Positions 8,143 through 15,552 of a stretch of 19,535 nucleotides of DNA are shown piece after piece. The stretch covers positions 1 to 19,535 of the forward strand of contig CAAFPY010000041.1 in assembly GCA_900764955.1 (NCBI GenBank), written 5' to 3'. Within the stretch, counting starts at the first letter, position 1. Each line of letters begins with the position of its first letter. The stretch comes from an uncultured Collinsella sp. (lineage in GTDB: Bacteria > Actinomycetota > Coriobacteriia > Coriobacteriales > Coriobacteriaceae). The translations under genes and the position numbers were made by a program. The notes below the pieces were generated by a model. It was not told where the DNA came from, ran no database searches, and was given only the letters and a program-made list of their open reading frames with translations.

Positions 8143-8278
8143 AACTTTCGGAATTGGGAAGCAATATCGATGTTCGTCGAGTAGCGAACTGAAATCAATA
8201 ACAAAGCAGCAGGTCACAACTGTCCGAATTGCCCGTCTACTCGGCGCAACGAGAAACTGCTTCCCAAATCCGAAAGTT
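8143..8278. repeat. 136-bp imperfect inverted-repeat element (MITE-like or structured terminator)
   Basis: Two 42-base arms, 8143-8184 and 8237-8278, are reverse complements at 33 of 42 positions by my count. Agreement is best at the outer ends (AACTTTCGGA, then TTGGGAAGCA) and at the inner ends (CGAGTAG). They enclose a 52-base A/T-richer centre with no coding capacity. The element fills the space between two convergent genes. Its layout suits a non-autonomous transposable element or a long hairpin ending both transcripts. I see no clear target-site duplication. Confidence 0.7.
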
Positions 8279-8316
8279 CGATGGACGGAGGGGCAAAGTG
8301 ACCCAACGCGCAATGT

Positions 8317-9501
8317 TTACAGGCCCAGCGCGGCGAACACCAACCCCCAGAGGCACGCGACCAAGAACAGGCCCACCACAATCACCGTGTTCTCACGCGG
8401 GTGGCGGTTGGTGCGATACAACACCAGGTACCCCACGCCCGCAGATGTGAGCAAACCGGCCATGAGCGGAGCAAACCCCAAAACGCCCTCAAGATACAGC
8501 TGTGTGATGACCACGCTCGCCGAGCAATTTGGGACCAATCCGACAAGCGCGGACGCGAAGACCGCCAGCAGCTGATTGCCCGAGAGGAACGCCGTGAGGA
8601 CATCTTCGCCCACCGTCTCCAACACGAAAACCAGGGCAAACGTCACCAAGAAGATAAAGAGGCTCACCTGCGCGGTGTGAGAGACGGCACTCCTCACGAT
8701 GGAGCCGATCAGCCCATGGCGACCGCCGTCGTGATCGTGCCCGCAGCACGCTCCGTGATGGTGACCATCATGGCCGAGGTCGTGATGATGGCCGTGATCG
8801 TGGTTGTGGCCGCGATCGTGGCCGTCCTTGCACTCATGCTCGCCCTCGTGCCCGTGTCCGCGCTCGTCCTCGTGCCCATGCCCATGCCCGTGGTCGTGCC
8901 CGCACCCGCAGTGGTCCTGTTCGCAGAGCCGGCAGATGTGCTCGGCATTCTCGCCGCCCTCGGCCATCTGGTCGACCACATCCGCCTCGACGCCGTCGCG
9001 GGATACGCTCAGCACGGTGGTGCGCAAAAAGGCGTGCACGCGCTCGTTTTTCCGCAAGGCGCGAATCGCGAGGTCGGTCACGACACCCGTGATGAGCGCG
9101 ATGGCAACCTTAGCTCCCAAGACCTTGAACAGCAGGTCCGCCTCAACGCGCTCGGCGACCAGCATGGGCAGCATCTCGTCGGACGTGGAAAGAAACACCG
9201 CTACCAGCGTGCCGAGCGTCACCACGCGACCGGCGTACAGCGTTGCCGCCATCGCGGAGAAGCCGCACTGCGGGACGACGCCCAGCAGGGCTCCCGCCAC
9301 CGGTCCAGCAGCGCCCGCACGGCGCACAGCCTCGTTCACTCGATTACCGGCAGCGTGCTCGAGCGCCTCGAGCGCGATATAGGTCACAAACAAAAACGGC
9401 ACGAGCGCGAGGGTGTCCTCGAGCGCGTGCTCAACCATGTGCAGCAGCAATTCCACGAAAAGCCATCTCCCTATCTCAAAAGACGCGGGCGAAAGCGCCA
9501 T
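8317..9501 (-). CDS. Putative 10-TM heavy-metal/manganese exporter with His-rich loop
   Basis: A 394-aa membrane protein resembling the putative 10-TM heavy-metal exporter family (ArsP_2, often annotated as a putative manganese transporter). It consists of two related halves. Each carries a Pro-x-Cys motif in a membrane segment: GVVPQCGFSA (about 74-83) and GLVPNCSASV (about 321-330). Between them lies a cytosolic-type loop (about 188-262) rich in His, Asp and Cys, with many HDHGH-like repeats, likely to bind metal. The ATG at 9501 has GGAG upstream; an upstream frame to 9567 and an internal Met at 9438 are alternatives. A C9 tract and a palindrome lie upstream. The exported metal is not determined by the sequence. 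Confidence 0.8.
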   Translation of the reverse strand: MALSPASFEIGRWLFVELLLHMVEHALEDTLALVPFLFVTYIALEALEHAAGNRVNEAVRRAGAAGPVAGALLGVVPQCGFSAMAATLYAGRVVTLGTLVAVFLSTSDEMLPMLVAERVEADLLFKVLGAKVAIALITGVVTDLAIRALRKNERVHAFLRTTVLSVSRDGVEADVVDQMAEGGENAEHICRLCEQDHCGCGHDHGHGHGHEDERGHGHEGEHECKDGHDRGHNHDHGHHHDLGHDGHHHGACCGHDHDGGRHGLIGSIVRSAVSHTAQVSLFIFLVTFALVFVLETVGEDVLTAFLSGNQLLAVFASALVGLVPNCSASVVITQLYLEGVLGFAPLMAGLLTSAGVGYLVLYRTNRHPRENTVIVVGLFLVACLWGLVFAALGL

Positions 9502-9518
9502 CCCGCCGCTCCGGCGCC

Positions 9519-9527
9519 GGGGGGGGG
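9519..9527 (-). repeat. Nine-base C tract upstream of the exporter start
   Basis: A run of nine identical bases (G on the plus strand, C in the gene's direction) lies 18-26 bases before the preferred start codon. It also lies inside the longer open frame that begins at 9567. Tracts of this length are prone to slippage. Confidence 0.8.
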
Positions 9528-9578
9528 CAAGCGGCACGCCAGGGCAGGGCGCAAGTCCACGTCGCATAAGCTAATCTT

Positions 9579-9594
9579 GTAGGAGTTTTCCTAC
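9579..9594. promoter_or_regulatory. Candidate operator palindrome upstream of the exporter gene
   Basis: GTAGGA-GTTT-TCCTAC is a perfect 6-bp inverted repeat with a 4-base centre, about 80 bases upstream of the exporter start and between divergent genes. The TAGG...CCTA halves recall DtxR/MntR-type operators, but the spacing differs, so this is only a suggestion. Confidence 0.4.
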
Positions 9595-9704
9595 CCCACT
9601 TGTGAGTGATCTAACGTCCAAACTAAGGTGTTTAGTATACTCACATGAGTTGCCCACGGGTAACTCTTTTCCCGTATCGTGTCATCGTACCGAAAGGTTT
9701 CCAT

Positions 9705-10670
9705 ATGAACGCACAACAGGCACTCGAATACTCGATGCAGCCCTTCATCCCGATGTTCATCTACGGCGACTATGACGCCATGGAGTCCGAGCGCCAGCGC
9801 GGCGAGGAGGCAATGAAGGCGCTGCTGGACGAGTGGCGCGCCAACGACGAGCCAGGCTTCGACTTCGACGTCATCCTGCAGCTCGCCGACCAAAACCGCG
9901 AGCTGTGCGACCAGATCGGCGAGGCGCGCCTGCGCAACCTGACGAGCCCCCTGCTCGCCCGAAACCTCACCGACGCCGACCTCTGCGCCGGCATCGCCAA
10001 GATGCAGGGCCGCACTGCCGCCGGCGTGGCCCGCGAGGTCCGCGGCGACCGCGACGCCTACTCCGTCGCCTACGTGCGCAAGCCCATCAAGGGCACCGTA
10101 CTGGGCATCGACATCGAGACCACCGGCCGCGCACCGGAGCGCGGCTACATCATCAACGTGGGCTGGGAGCTCATGGATCTCAAGAGCGACACCGTGCCGC
10201 GCGACCCGCAGGCCTTCTATTGCGGCATCCCCGAGATGTACCGCGAGACCGGTGTCCCGCTGGCCGACATCCACCACATCCAATGGTCCGACCTCGAGGG
10301 CAAGACGCCCTTCCGCCAGGACGTGAAGCTGCAAAAAGAGCTGCTCCGCCTCATGAAGCGCCACCCCATCATGGCCCACAACGCCGCGTTCGAGGACAGC
10401 TGGTTCATGCTGCCCCTGCCTGGCTACGCTGAGGCGCGCCGCGCCGGCAAGATCATCGTGATCGACTCCCGCCACATCTGCCGCTCCATCGACGGTGAGG
10501 TCCGCACCCTCCCCCGCGAGAGCGCGCCCGCAAGCCTGCAAAACTGGGCACGTCGCCGCGGTACGCTGGCCGCCGACGAAAACGAGCTGCACCTGGGCCT
10601 CGACGACACCGACCTCATGCTGCGCACCGTTCAGGCGGAGTTTAATCTCAAGAGCATGTTCAAGGAGTAG
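9705..10670 (+). CDS. DEDDh-type 3'-5' exonuclease domain protein
   Basis: A 321-aa protein whose C-terminal half is an exonuclease domain of the DnaQ-like DEDDh superfamily. Motif I is LGIDIETTG (Asp136, Glu138). Motif II is MAHNAAFEDSWF (Asp231). Motif III is HLGLDD (His296, Asp301). The first 125 residues are helical and unlike any domain I recognise. The family acts on single-stranded DNA or RNA ends; the substrate here is unknown. The ATG at 9705 was chosen over 9645 because AAAGG lies a suitable distance upstream. The gene converges with the Crp-like gene, with only 23 bases between stop codons. Confidence 0.82.
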   Translation: MNAQQALEYSMQPFIPMFIYGDYDAMESERQRGEEAMKALLDEWRANDEPGFDFDVILQLADQNRELCDQIGEARLRNLTSPLLARNLTDADLCAGIAKMQGRTAAGVAREVRGDRDAYSVAYVRKPIKGTVLGIDIETTGRAPERGYIINVGWELMDLKSDTVPRDPQAFYCGIPEMYRETGVPLADIHHIQWSDLEGKTPFRQDVKLQKELLRLMKRHPIMAHNAAFEDSWFMLPLPGYAEARRAGKIIVIDSRHICRSIDGEVRTLPRESAPASLQNWARRRGTLAADENELHLGLDDTDLMLRTVQAEFNLKSMFKE

Positions 10671-10693
10671 CGGGGCAGGCGTTGTGAGGCGGC

Positions 10694-11361
10694 CTAATCC
10701 ATGGCGTAGCGCTCGAAGTACGCCACGTCGTGAATCACGATGCGGCCATCGCGCCCGCTCGTCGAGATGACGCCCTGCTCGCGGAATCCGCGCAGGATCC
10801 GGTTCACGCTGATACGCGACGAGTTGCCGCAAAACTGGGCGATGTCCTCGTTGGTGATGTCGAGGGCGATCACGCTGCCGCCTTCGCACGGCCTGCCGAA
10901 CCTGCTGTTGAGGTCGAGCAGGAATCCTCCCACGGCGCCCACCTTGCCGTTCATCGTGAGGTAGCGCATGCGGAACAGCGCCTCTTCGAGACTCGCTCGG
11001 TAATAGTCCTTCACGTAGGCCTGGAGCGCATGGTCCTCGTTGACGTAACCCCAAAACGCCACGCGCGGCGTCGCCATATACACCGCCTCGTCCGATTCGA
11101 CGCGCACGCTATACGGCGATGTGGCATGGCTGCTCACCTCGTCGCGCAGCAGCGAGACGAGGCTCGGGCCCTGGATGTAGAAGATGTTGAACCTCGTCCC
11201 CTCACGCAGGGTTACGCTGGCCCGGACCACGCCCTCGACCAAGACGAACACGAATTCCTGGTCAAATCCGTAGTACGAGAGGTACTCATGACGGGTTTGG
11301 TCATTTCGTGAAAGCCCTGGGCACGCAAGTATTCAACCAGATAGTCCGAATCCGCAGACAC
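10694..11361 (-). pseudogene. Crp/Fnr-family transcription regulator, apparently frameshifted
   Basis: The frame at 10694-11251 encodes a cyclic-nucleotide-binding-like beta domain followed by a C-terminal winged helix-turn-helix (ITNEDIAQFCGNSSRISVNR), as in Crp/Fnr regulators. Coding-quality sequence continues upstream of its GTG at 11251 (EYLSYYGFDQEFVF), but that frame has no good start. A different frame begins with GTG at 11361, after a strong AAAGGAGG (11366-11373), and reads VSADSDYLVEYLRAQGFHEM. The two frames join if one base is added at the GGG at 11293-11295, giving 222 aa, the normal family length. The lesion may be real or a sequencing error; an internal start at 11251 could still give a shortened product. 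The ligand is unknown. Confidence 0.7.
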
Positions 11362-11591
11362 GCCGCCTCCTTTGCGGGGCTCGCGCTCGGCCTCGCGCTC
11401 ATCGGCATCACGTGCATCCCGTCTACGATTGCCGGCGTCTTCACCGACCTCGTTCTCACGGCCTTGGGACACGCCCCGGCTCCTCGCTGCTCAGCAACTT
11501 CTTCTGGCCCGTCGTCGGATTGCTCCTTATGCCCACTGCGGCCAAACGCTCCATCCCCCTGCCGAGCGAGCTCGACGCGTCGCGCGATTAG
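11308..11591 (+). pseudogene. Small two-segment membrane protein remnant, frameshifted
   Basis: A plus-strand frame encodes a hydrophobic stretch (FAGLALGLALIGITCIPS, then VFTDLVLTALGHAP). It then slips by one base at the CCCC run 11474-11477 and continues as SLLSNFFWPVVGLLLMPTAA, ending DASRD and TAG at 11589-11591. One extra C restores a single protein with about two membrane segments. The 5' end is unclear: the only available start, GTG at 11308, lacks a ribosome site and overlaps the start region of the opposing Crp-like gene. I cannot name the family. It could be a decayed gene or an intact one with a sequence error. Confidence 0.42.
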
Positions 11592-11659
11592 GAACGCGTG
11601 CTCGCGGGCGGGCGGCCCATCGCTGGGCGCGCCATCGCAAGGCGACCGCGGCAGGGCGC

Positions 11660-11899
11660 CTAGTCCTCCGCAAGGCCGATATGCTCCACAACCTCAGCGT
11701 CGGGAATGTACTCCAGCAGGTCGCCGGGCTGGCAATCGAGCGCCCGGCACATGGCCTCAAGCGTGGAAAACCTCACGGCGCTGATTTTTCCCGTCTTTAT
11801 CCGGGAGAGGTTCACCGCAGAGATCCCTATGCGTTCCGCAAGCTCCTTGCTGCTCACTTTTCGCTCAGCGAGCATGCGGTCAAGCCGCATCACAATCAT
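11660..11899 (-). CDS. Small XRE/Cro-type regulator (YozG-like)
   Basis: A 79-aa protein that is essentially one helix-turn-helix domain of the Cro/C1 type. MRLDRMLAERKVSSKELAE forms the first helices, IGISAVNLSRIKTGK the recognition part, and TLEAMCRALDCQPGDLLEY the conserved end. It matches the small YozG-like regulators usually paired with DUF2975 membrane proteins. That partner lies 12 bases upstream in the same direction, so the two are very probably one transcript. A Met at residue 4 is an alternative start. Its target is likely its own operon, by analogy with similar pairs. Confidence 0.87.
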   Translation of the reverse strand: MIVMRLDRMLAERKVSSKELAERIGISAVNLSRIKTGKISAVRFSTLEAMCRALDCQPGDLLEYIPDAEVVEHIGLAED

Positions 11900-11911
11900 G
11901 CGCCCACCGCC

Positions 11912-12631
11912 CTACAAGAGCTCGTCATCTTGCTGCTGCAACACAACCCCGTAGTCGAACGCGATTCCCAGGGCTATAAGCAACACGCCGAGGGCGAGCG
12001 TCAGGCCCGTCGTGACGCCGACGTTCCACACCCCGATTTTCCATGCGCCAATAGGCGTGAGATGATACGTCTGGGCGAGCGATGAGATGAGGAGCCCCAC
12101 CGCATTGGGAACGACAGCCGCGGCGATAGCGATGCCGCCGGCGCCCTTGAGGCGACGCGCCGACTCGGCGGTAAACGGCGTTCCCGCGCGCTCGACACCC
12201 CAAAAGAATCGCCCGCCGTACGCCAGCAAAAGCGCACCCAAAAGCGCCGTGAGCACACGCGACGCCTCCTCTGCGAGCGGAACCGTGGCATCCCAGTCAA
12301 ACAGCAGGTAGCGGCCGCCCACGGCGCCACGCGGCACGCCGTCATCCTGCGATTGCAAATAGGAGTCCTCGACGAGGTAGGCGTATATGGGATATGTGGT
12401 CTGGCCGTTGAACTGAGCCCCCTCGCCCACGCATTCCCAGCTCAGCACCTGGGAAATTGGCGCGGGGAATCTGTCGAGCGCGGCGCTCGTCCAGGCGACG
12501 GCTGTCACAAGGCACAAAGCCGCACCCGCGGCGCACGCACGAGCCGCCCAACGAGAGAACGCCGACAGGGCTTCGAGCGCCTTTGCGCGCCCGGGCAACG
12601 ACGCATCGGACTGGCGGGTGAACCACTTCAC
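11912..12631 (-). CDS. DUF2975 family membrane protein
   Basis: A 239-aa membrane protein. It has an N-terminal membrane segment (ACAAGAALCLVTAVAW, about 33-48), an extracytoplasmic-type region with YPIYAYL, then three more membrane segments. The last ends in DYGVVLQQQDDELL, the characteristic DUF2975 C-terminus. GTPFTAESARRLK before the third segment is also typical. The GTG at 12631 is preferred because AAGGAGG sits eight bases upstream; the ATG at 12637 would leave only two bases. Function is unknown. Its pairing with a YozG-like regulator is a recurring arrangement. Confidence 0.83.
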   Translation of the reverse strand: MKWFTRQSDASLPGRAKALEALSAFSRWAARACAAGAALCLVTAVAWTSAALDRFPAPISQVLSWECVGEGAQFNGQTTYPIYAYLVEDSYLQSQDDGVPRGAVGGRYLLFDWDATVPLAEEASRVLTALLGALLLAYGGRFFWGVERAGTPFTAESARRLKGAGGIAIAAAVVPNAVGLLISSLAQTYHLTPIGAWKIGVWNVGVTTGLTLALGVLLIALGIAFDYGVVLQQQDDELL

Positions 12632-12688
12632 AATCATCGCCTCCTTGCCAGAATTTCTGCCATGGCTTCACCATGAATATACCCCATT

Positions 12689-12707
12689 GTTAATGTTTAT
12701 CGTTAAC
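12689..12707. promoter_or_regulatory. Inverted repeat upstream of DUF2975-XRE operon
   Basis: GTTAA and TTAAC arms flank nine bases. The site lies upstream of the DUF2975 start and just upstream of a minus-strand TATATT (12676-12681), which could be its -10 box. It is a plausible binding site for the XRE partner, but the arms are short. Confidence 0.3.
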
Positions 12708-12740
12708 TAATTTCATGTTTCTTTCCTCGTGCCAACTTTC

Positions 12741-12768
12741 TTGACATATGAGCATATGTTCATATAAT
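12741..12768 (+). promoter_or_regulatory. Near-consensus sigma-A promoter of the metal-resistance operon
   Basis: TTGACA (12741-12746) and TATAAT (12763-12768) are both perfect consensus boxes, separated by 16 bp. Transcription should start near 12775. An operator palindrome fills the spacer, so strong expression would be held off by the repressor. Confidence 0.88.
12746..12765. promoter_or_regulatory. ArsR/SmtB-type operator O1, within the promoter
   Basis: A 20-base palindrome, ATATGA-G-CATATG-T-TCATAT, mismatched at only one symmetric pair. It resembles the imperfect 12-2-12 repeats bound by SmtB/CzrA-type repressors. It covers the spacer between the -35 and -10 boxes, so binding would exclude RNA polymerase. 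Confidence 0.75.
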
Positions 12769-12782
12769 CGTATGCAGTTGAT

Positions 12783-12802
12783 ATATGAGCATGTGTTCAC
12801 AC
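12783..12802. promoter_or_regulatory. ArsR/SmtB-type operator O2, downstream copy
   Basis: A second copy of the O1 motif (ATATGAGCAT then GTGTTCACAC) with a more diverged right half. Its centre is 37 bp from that of O1, and it lies just after the predicted transcription start. Confidence 0.62.
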
Positions 12803-12815
12803 GAGAGGAGATGTA

Positions 12816-13160
12816 TTGACCGCCATGTCCACCAACCCCACCGATGAGCTCGACGTCCACGGTGACGAGGGCTCCCTCCCCGAGGAAGAGCTGCTGTATG
12901 ACCTGGCAGACCTCTTCAAGGTCTTCAGCGACACCACGCGGATCAAGATCCTGTACGCCCTCATGAGCGACGAGCTGAGCGTCAACGAGATCGCAGATGC
13001 CCTCGGGGCCTCCCAATCTGCCGTGTCACACCAGCTTCGCATTCTCAAGCAGGCGCACCTGGTCAAGTTTCGCCGCGACGGCCGCAACATCCATTACTCA
13101 CTGGCCGACGACCACGTCCTGACCATCCTCGACCAAGGCCTCACGCACATCTGCGAATAA
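12816..13160 (+). CDS. ArsR/SmtB-family metal-sensing repressor (zinc-type)
   Basis: A 114-aa winged helix-turn-helix repressor that should leave DNA when metal binds. The recognition region is VNEIADALGASQSAVSHQLR (57-76). The last helix carries Asp98, His100, His111 and Glu114 in the spacing of the alpha-5 site of SmtB and CzrA, which bind zinc or cobalt. The N-terminal Cys motif of CadC-type cadmium/lead sensors is absent. The TTG at 12816 is favoured because AGAGGAG lies five bases upstream; an ATG at 12825 is the alternative. It heads an operon with a metal-binding protein and a P-type ATPase and has two operators over its own promoter. Confidence 0.92.
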   Translation: MTAMSTNPTDELDVHGDEGSLPEEELLYDLADLFKVFSDTTRIKILYALMSDELSVNEIADALGASQSAVSHQLRILKQAHLVKFRRDGRNIHYSLADDHVLTILDQGLTHICE

Positions 13161-13177
13161 CGGCCCATCCGATACCC

Positions 13178-13214
13178 AATGACTAATTCTGCACCCGTCC
13201 CCAAATTAGTCATT
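13178..13214 (+). repeat. Intercistronic hairpin
   Basis: AATGACTAATT (13178-13188) and AATTAGTCATT (13204-13214) form a perfect 11-bp stem with a 15-base C-rich loop. It lies between the repressor stop and the ribosome site of the next gene. No T tract follows, so it is more likely to affect mRNA processing or stability, or to be a dispersed repeat, than to terminate. Confidence 0.6.
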
Positions 13215-13231
13215 CTTAGAAAGGAACCATC

Positions 13232-13450
13232 ATGCGCAAGGTATTCAAGCTCGACGAGATCGACTGCGCGGTTTGCGCCGGCAAGCTCGAAGACGCCATC
13301 AAGAAGCTCGACGGCGTGCAGAGCGTCAAGGTGAACTTCCTCACCCAAAAGCTCACGCTCGAGGCCGCAGACGACGACTTCGACGCCGTGTTCGACGCCG
13401 TGATCAAGCTCGCCGCCGACATCGAGCCCGACTGCGAAATCCTCGCCTAA
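13232..13450 (+). CDS. Free-standing heavy-metal-associated (HMA) domain protein
   Basis: A 72-aa protein made of a single HMA/CopZ-like ferredoxin fold. The metal site is DCAVCAG with Cys12 and Cys15, followed by KLEDAIKKLDGVQSVKVNF, the usual helix and strand. The acidic residue before the first Cys (DCxxC) is the form found in zinc/cadmium/lead-type domains rather than the MxCxxC of copper proteins. AGAAAGGA precedes the start. The next gene encodes a P-type ATPase lacking this domain, so the protein probably acts as its detached metal-binding domain or as a cytosolic chaperone. Transfer to the ATPase is inferred from the arrangement. Confidence 0.9.
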   Translation: MRKVFKLDEIDCAVCAGKLEDAIKKLDGVQSVKVNFLTQKLTLEAADDDFDAVFDAVIKLAADIEPDCEILA

Positions 13451-13533
13451 ACCCGGCTCCGCATCCAAGCCCAGCCCCTTCCTCGCCCGCATCGACCCCC
13501 GTCGTGTCGGCGGCGACGCCCCAGGAGAACCCC

Positions 13534-15456
13534 ATGAACAAGAAGCAAAAGAAATGGCTCAAGCGCATCCTCATCGCGCTCGCCCTGTTCTTCGCGATCA
13601 TGATCGTAGACGAACTCGGCCTTCTCGCCGCCGCCTTTGGCAATCCGGGCGCGCTGTACGCCAGCTTCGCGCTCTACCTCATCCCCTACCTCATCGCCGG
13701 CCACGACGTCCTCAAAAAGGCCTGGCGCAACATCCGTCGCGGCGAGGCGTTTGACGAGAGCTTTCTCATGAGCGTCGCCACCATCGGCGCCTTCGCGATG
13801 ATCTTCTTCCCCGAGGCCGAACCGCATATGGCCGAGGGCGCGGCCGTCATGCTGTTCTACCAGGTGGGAGAGCTGTTCCAAAGCTACGCCGTGGGCAAGA
13901 GCCGCAAGTCGATCGCCGACATGATGGACATCGCCCCCGATTACGCCAACATCGAGCGCGACGGCACGCTCGAGCAGGTGGACCCCGACGAGGTGCAGAT
14001 CGGCGATGTCATCGTGGTCAAACCGGGCGAGCGCATTCCCATCGACGGCGTCGTCGTCGATGGCGCCTCCCAGCTCGACACCGCCGCCCTCACTGGCGAG
14101 TCCGTGCCGCGAGCGGCCGAAGTCGGCGATGAGGTCATCTCGGGCTGCATCAACATGACGGGCGTGCTGCGCGTGCGCACCACCAAGCTGTTCGGCGCCT
14201 CAACGGTGAGCCGTATCCTCGAGCTCGTGGAAAACGCCAGCGAGAAGAAGGCCCACACCGAGAACTTCATCACGCGCTTCGCCCGCGTCTACACCCCGGC
14301 GGTCACCTTCGCGGCGCTCGCCATCGCCATCGTCCCGCCACTCATGGGGCTGGGCGCCTGGTCCGATTGGATCCTGCGCGGCCTGACCTTCCTCGTGGTG
14401 AGCTGCCCGTGCGCGCTCGTCATCTCGGTGCCGCTGTCCTTCTTCGGAGGCATCGGTGGCGCGTCCAAGCTCGGCATCCTGGTCAAGGGGTCAAACTACC
14501 TCGAGGCGCTTTCCGAGGTCGACACCGTCGTCTTCGACAAGACGGGCACCCTCACCTCGGGCACGTTCAACGTGGTCGCGATCCATCCTGAACACGGCGT
14601 CGACCCCGAGCACATGCTCGACCTCGCGGCGCACGCCGAGGCGTTCTCCGACCACCCCATCGCCGTCTCGGTGAAGCAAGCGTACCTGCAGGCCGACGCG
14701 GACGCCCGCACGGTCGATCAAGCCCGCGTCACAAGCGCAACCGAAGAGTCCGGCCACGGTGTCGCCGCAACTGTCGAGGGCAACCTCGTCTTGGTGGGCA
14801 ACGACAAGCTCATGGCCGCCCACGGCGTCCCCCATCCAGAATGCGAGCTTGCGGGCACGGTCCTGCACGTCGCGATCGACGGCGCCTACGCCGGGCACAT
14901 CGTCATCGCCGATGCGGTGAAGAACGACGCCAAGCAGGCGATCTCCGACCTACACGCAGCCGGCGTCGAGCGCTGCGTCATGCTCACGGGCGACCGCGAG
15001 GACGTCGCGCAGGCGGTCGCGAGGCAGCTGGGGATCGACGAGGTCCACGCCCAGCTGCTGCCCGGGGACAAGGTCGAGCAGGTCGAGCGCATCCTCGACT
15101 CTGCACGCGGCAACCTCGCCTTTGTGGGCGACGGCATCAACGATGCGCCCGTCCTCACGCGCGCCGACGTGGGCATCGCCATGGGCGCCATGGGATCCGA
15201 CGCCGCCATCGAAGCGGCGGACATCGTCCTCATGGACGACAAGCCAAGCAACATCGCCCGTGCGATCCGCATGGCGCGCAAGACCATGCGCATCGTGCAT
15301 CAAAACATCGTGTTCGCCATCGGCATCAAGGTGCTCATCCTCGTGCTCGCGGCCTTCGGCGTGGCGAACATGTGGCTCGCCGTGTTTGGCGACGTGGGCG
15401 TGGCGGTCATCGCCATCCTCAACGCCATGCGCGCCATAAACGTGCGCAGCGCGTAG
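13534..15456 (+). CDS. P1B-type Zn/Cd/Pb-exporting ATPase
   Basis: A 640-aa heavy-metal-translocating P-type ATPase that should pump zinc, cadmium or lead out of the cell. It has TGES (187-190), the membrane metal site CPC (291-293), the phosphorylated Asp335 in DKTGT, His374-Pro375 in SDHPIA, and GDGINDAP (532-539). Lys599 and Asp620 in the last two membrane segments are hallmarks of the P1B-2 (ZntA-like) zinc group. It is short because no HMA domain precedes the first membrane helix; the separate HMA gene just upstream supplies one. The start was chosen for AGGAG six bases upstream. Expression should follow the SmtB-type repressor. Confidence 0.95.
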   Translation: MNKKQKKWLKRILIALALFFAIMIVDELGLLAAAFGNPGALYASFALYLIPYLIAGHDVLKKAWRNIRRGEAFDESFLMSVATIGAFAMIFFPEAEPHMAEGAAVMLFYQVGELFQSYAVGKSRKSIADMMDIAPDYANIERDGTLEQVDPDEVQIGDVIVVKPGERIPIDGVVVDGASQLDTAALTGESVPRAAEVGDEVISGCINMTGVLRVRTTKLFGASTVSRILELVENASEKKAHTENFITRFARVYTPAVTFAALAIAIVPPLMGLGAWSDWILRGLTFLVVSCPCALVISVPLSFFGGIGGASKLGILVKGSNYLEALSEVDTVVFDKTGTLTSGTFNVVAIHPEHGVDPEHMLDLAAHAEAFSDHPIAVSVKQAYLQADADARTVDQARVTSATEESGHGVAATVEGNLVLVGNDKLMAAHGVPHPECELAGTVLHVAIDGAYAGHIVIADAVKNDAKQAISDLHAAGVERCVMLTGDREDVAQAVARQLGIDEVHAQLLPGDKVEQVERILDSARGNLAFVGDGINDAPVLTRADVGIAMGAMGSDAAIEAADIVLMDDKPSNIARAIRMARKTMRIVHQNIVFAIGIKVLILVLAAFGVANMWLAVFGDVGVAVIAILNAMRAINVRSA

Positions 15457-15477
15457 GAGCACAGCACACGCACAATA

Positions 15478-15525
15478 AAGACCGCCGGCCTCGCTGCGCC
15501 CTCGACGAACGAAGCCGGCGGTCTT
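15478..15525. terminator. Strong hairpin terminator after the ATPase gene
   Basis: A perfect 12-bp G/C-rich stem (AAGACCGCCGGC 15478-15489, GCCGGCGGTCTT 15514-15525) starts 21 bases after the ATPase stop. The outer A and T bases and the following TGTTCGTTT suit rho-independent termination; it may act on both strands. Confidence 0.8.
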
Positions 15526-15552
15526 GTGTTCGTTTGCGCCGGACTCAGTACA

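Noticed and set aside
8401..9582. 393-codon plus-strand frame over the exporter gene
   Set aside because: The minus strand encodes the membrane protein with paired Pro-x-Cys motifs. The plus frame has no recognisable domain.
9591..11054. 487-codon minus-strand frame across the exonuclease gene
   Set aside because: It is a shadow frame of G/C-rich DNA. The plus strand has the exonuclease motifs and a ribosome site.
11285..11300. Programmed -1 frameshift in the Crp-like gene
   Set aside because: The bases around the shift do not form an X-XXY-YYZ slippery heptamer and no downstream stimulator is evident; a simple indel explains it.
14950..15552. Long minus-strand frame across the ATPase continuing from the glyA remnant
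   Set aside because: Beyond the glyA motifs it is His/Asp/Val-rich antisense of the ATPase, typical of G/C-rich shadow frames.
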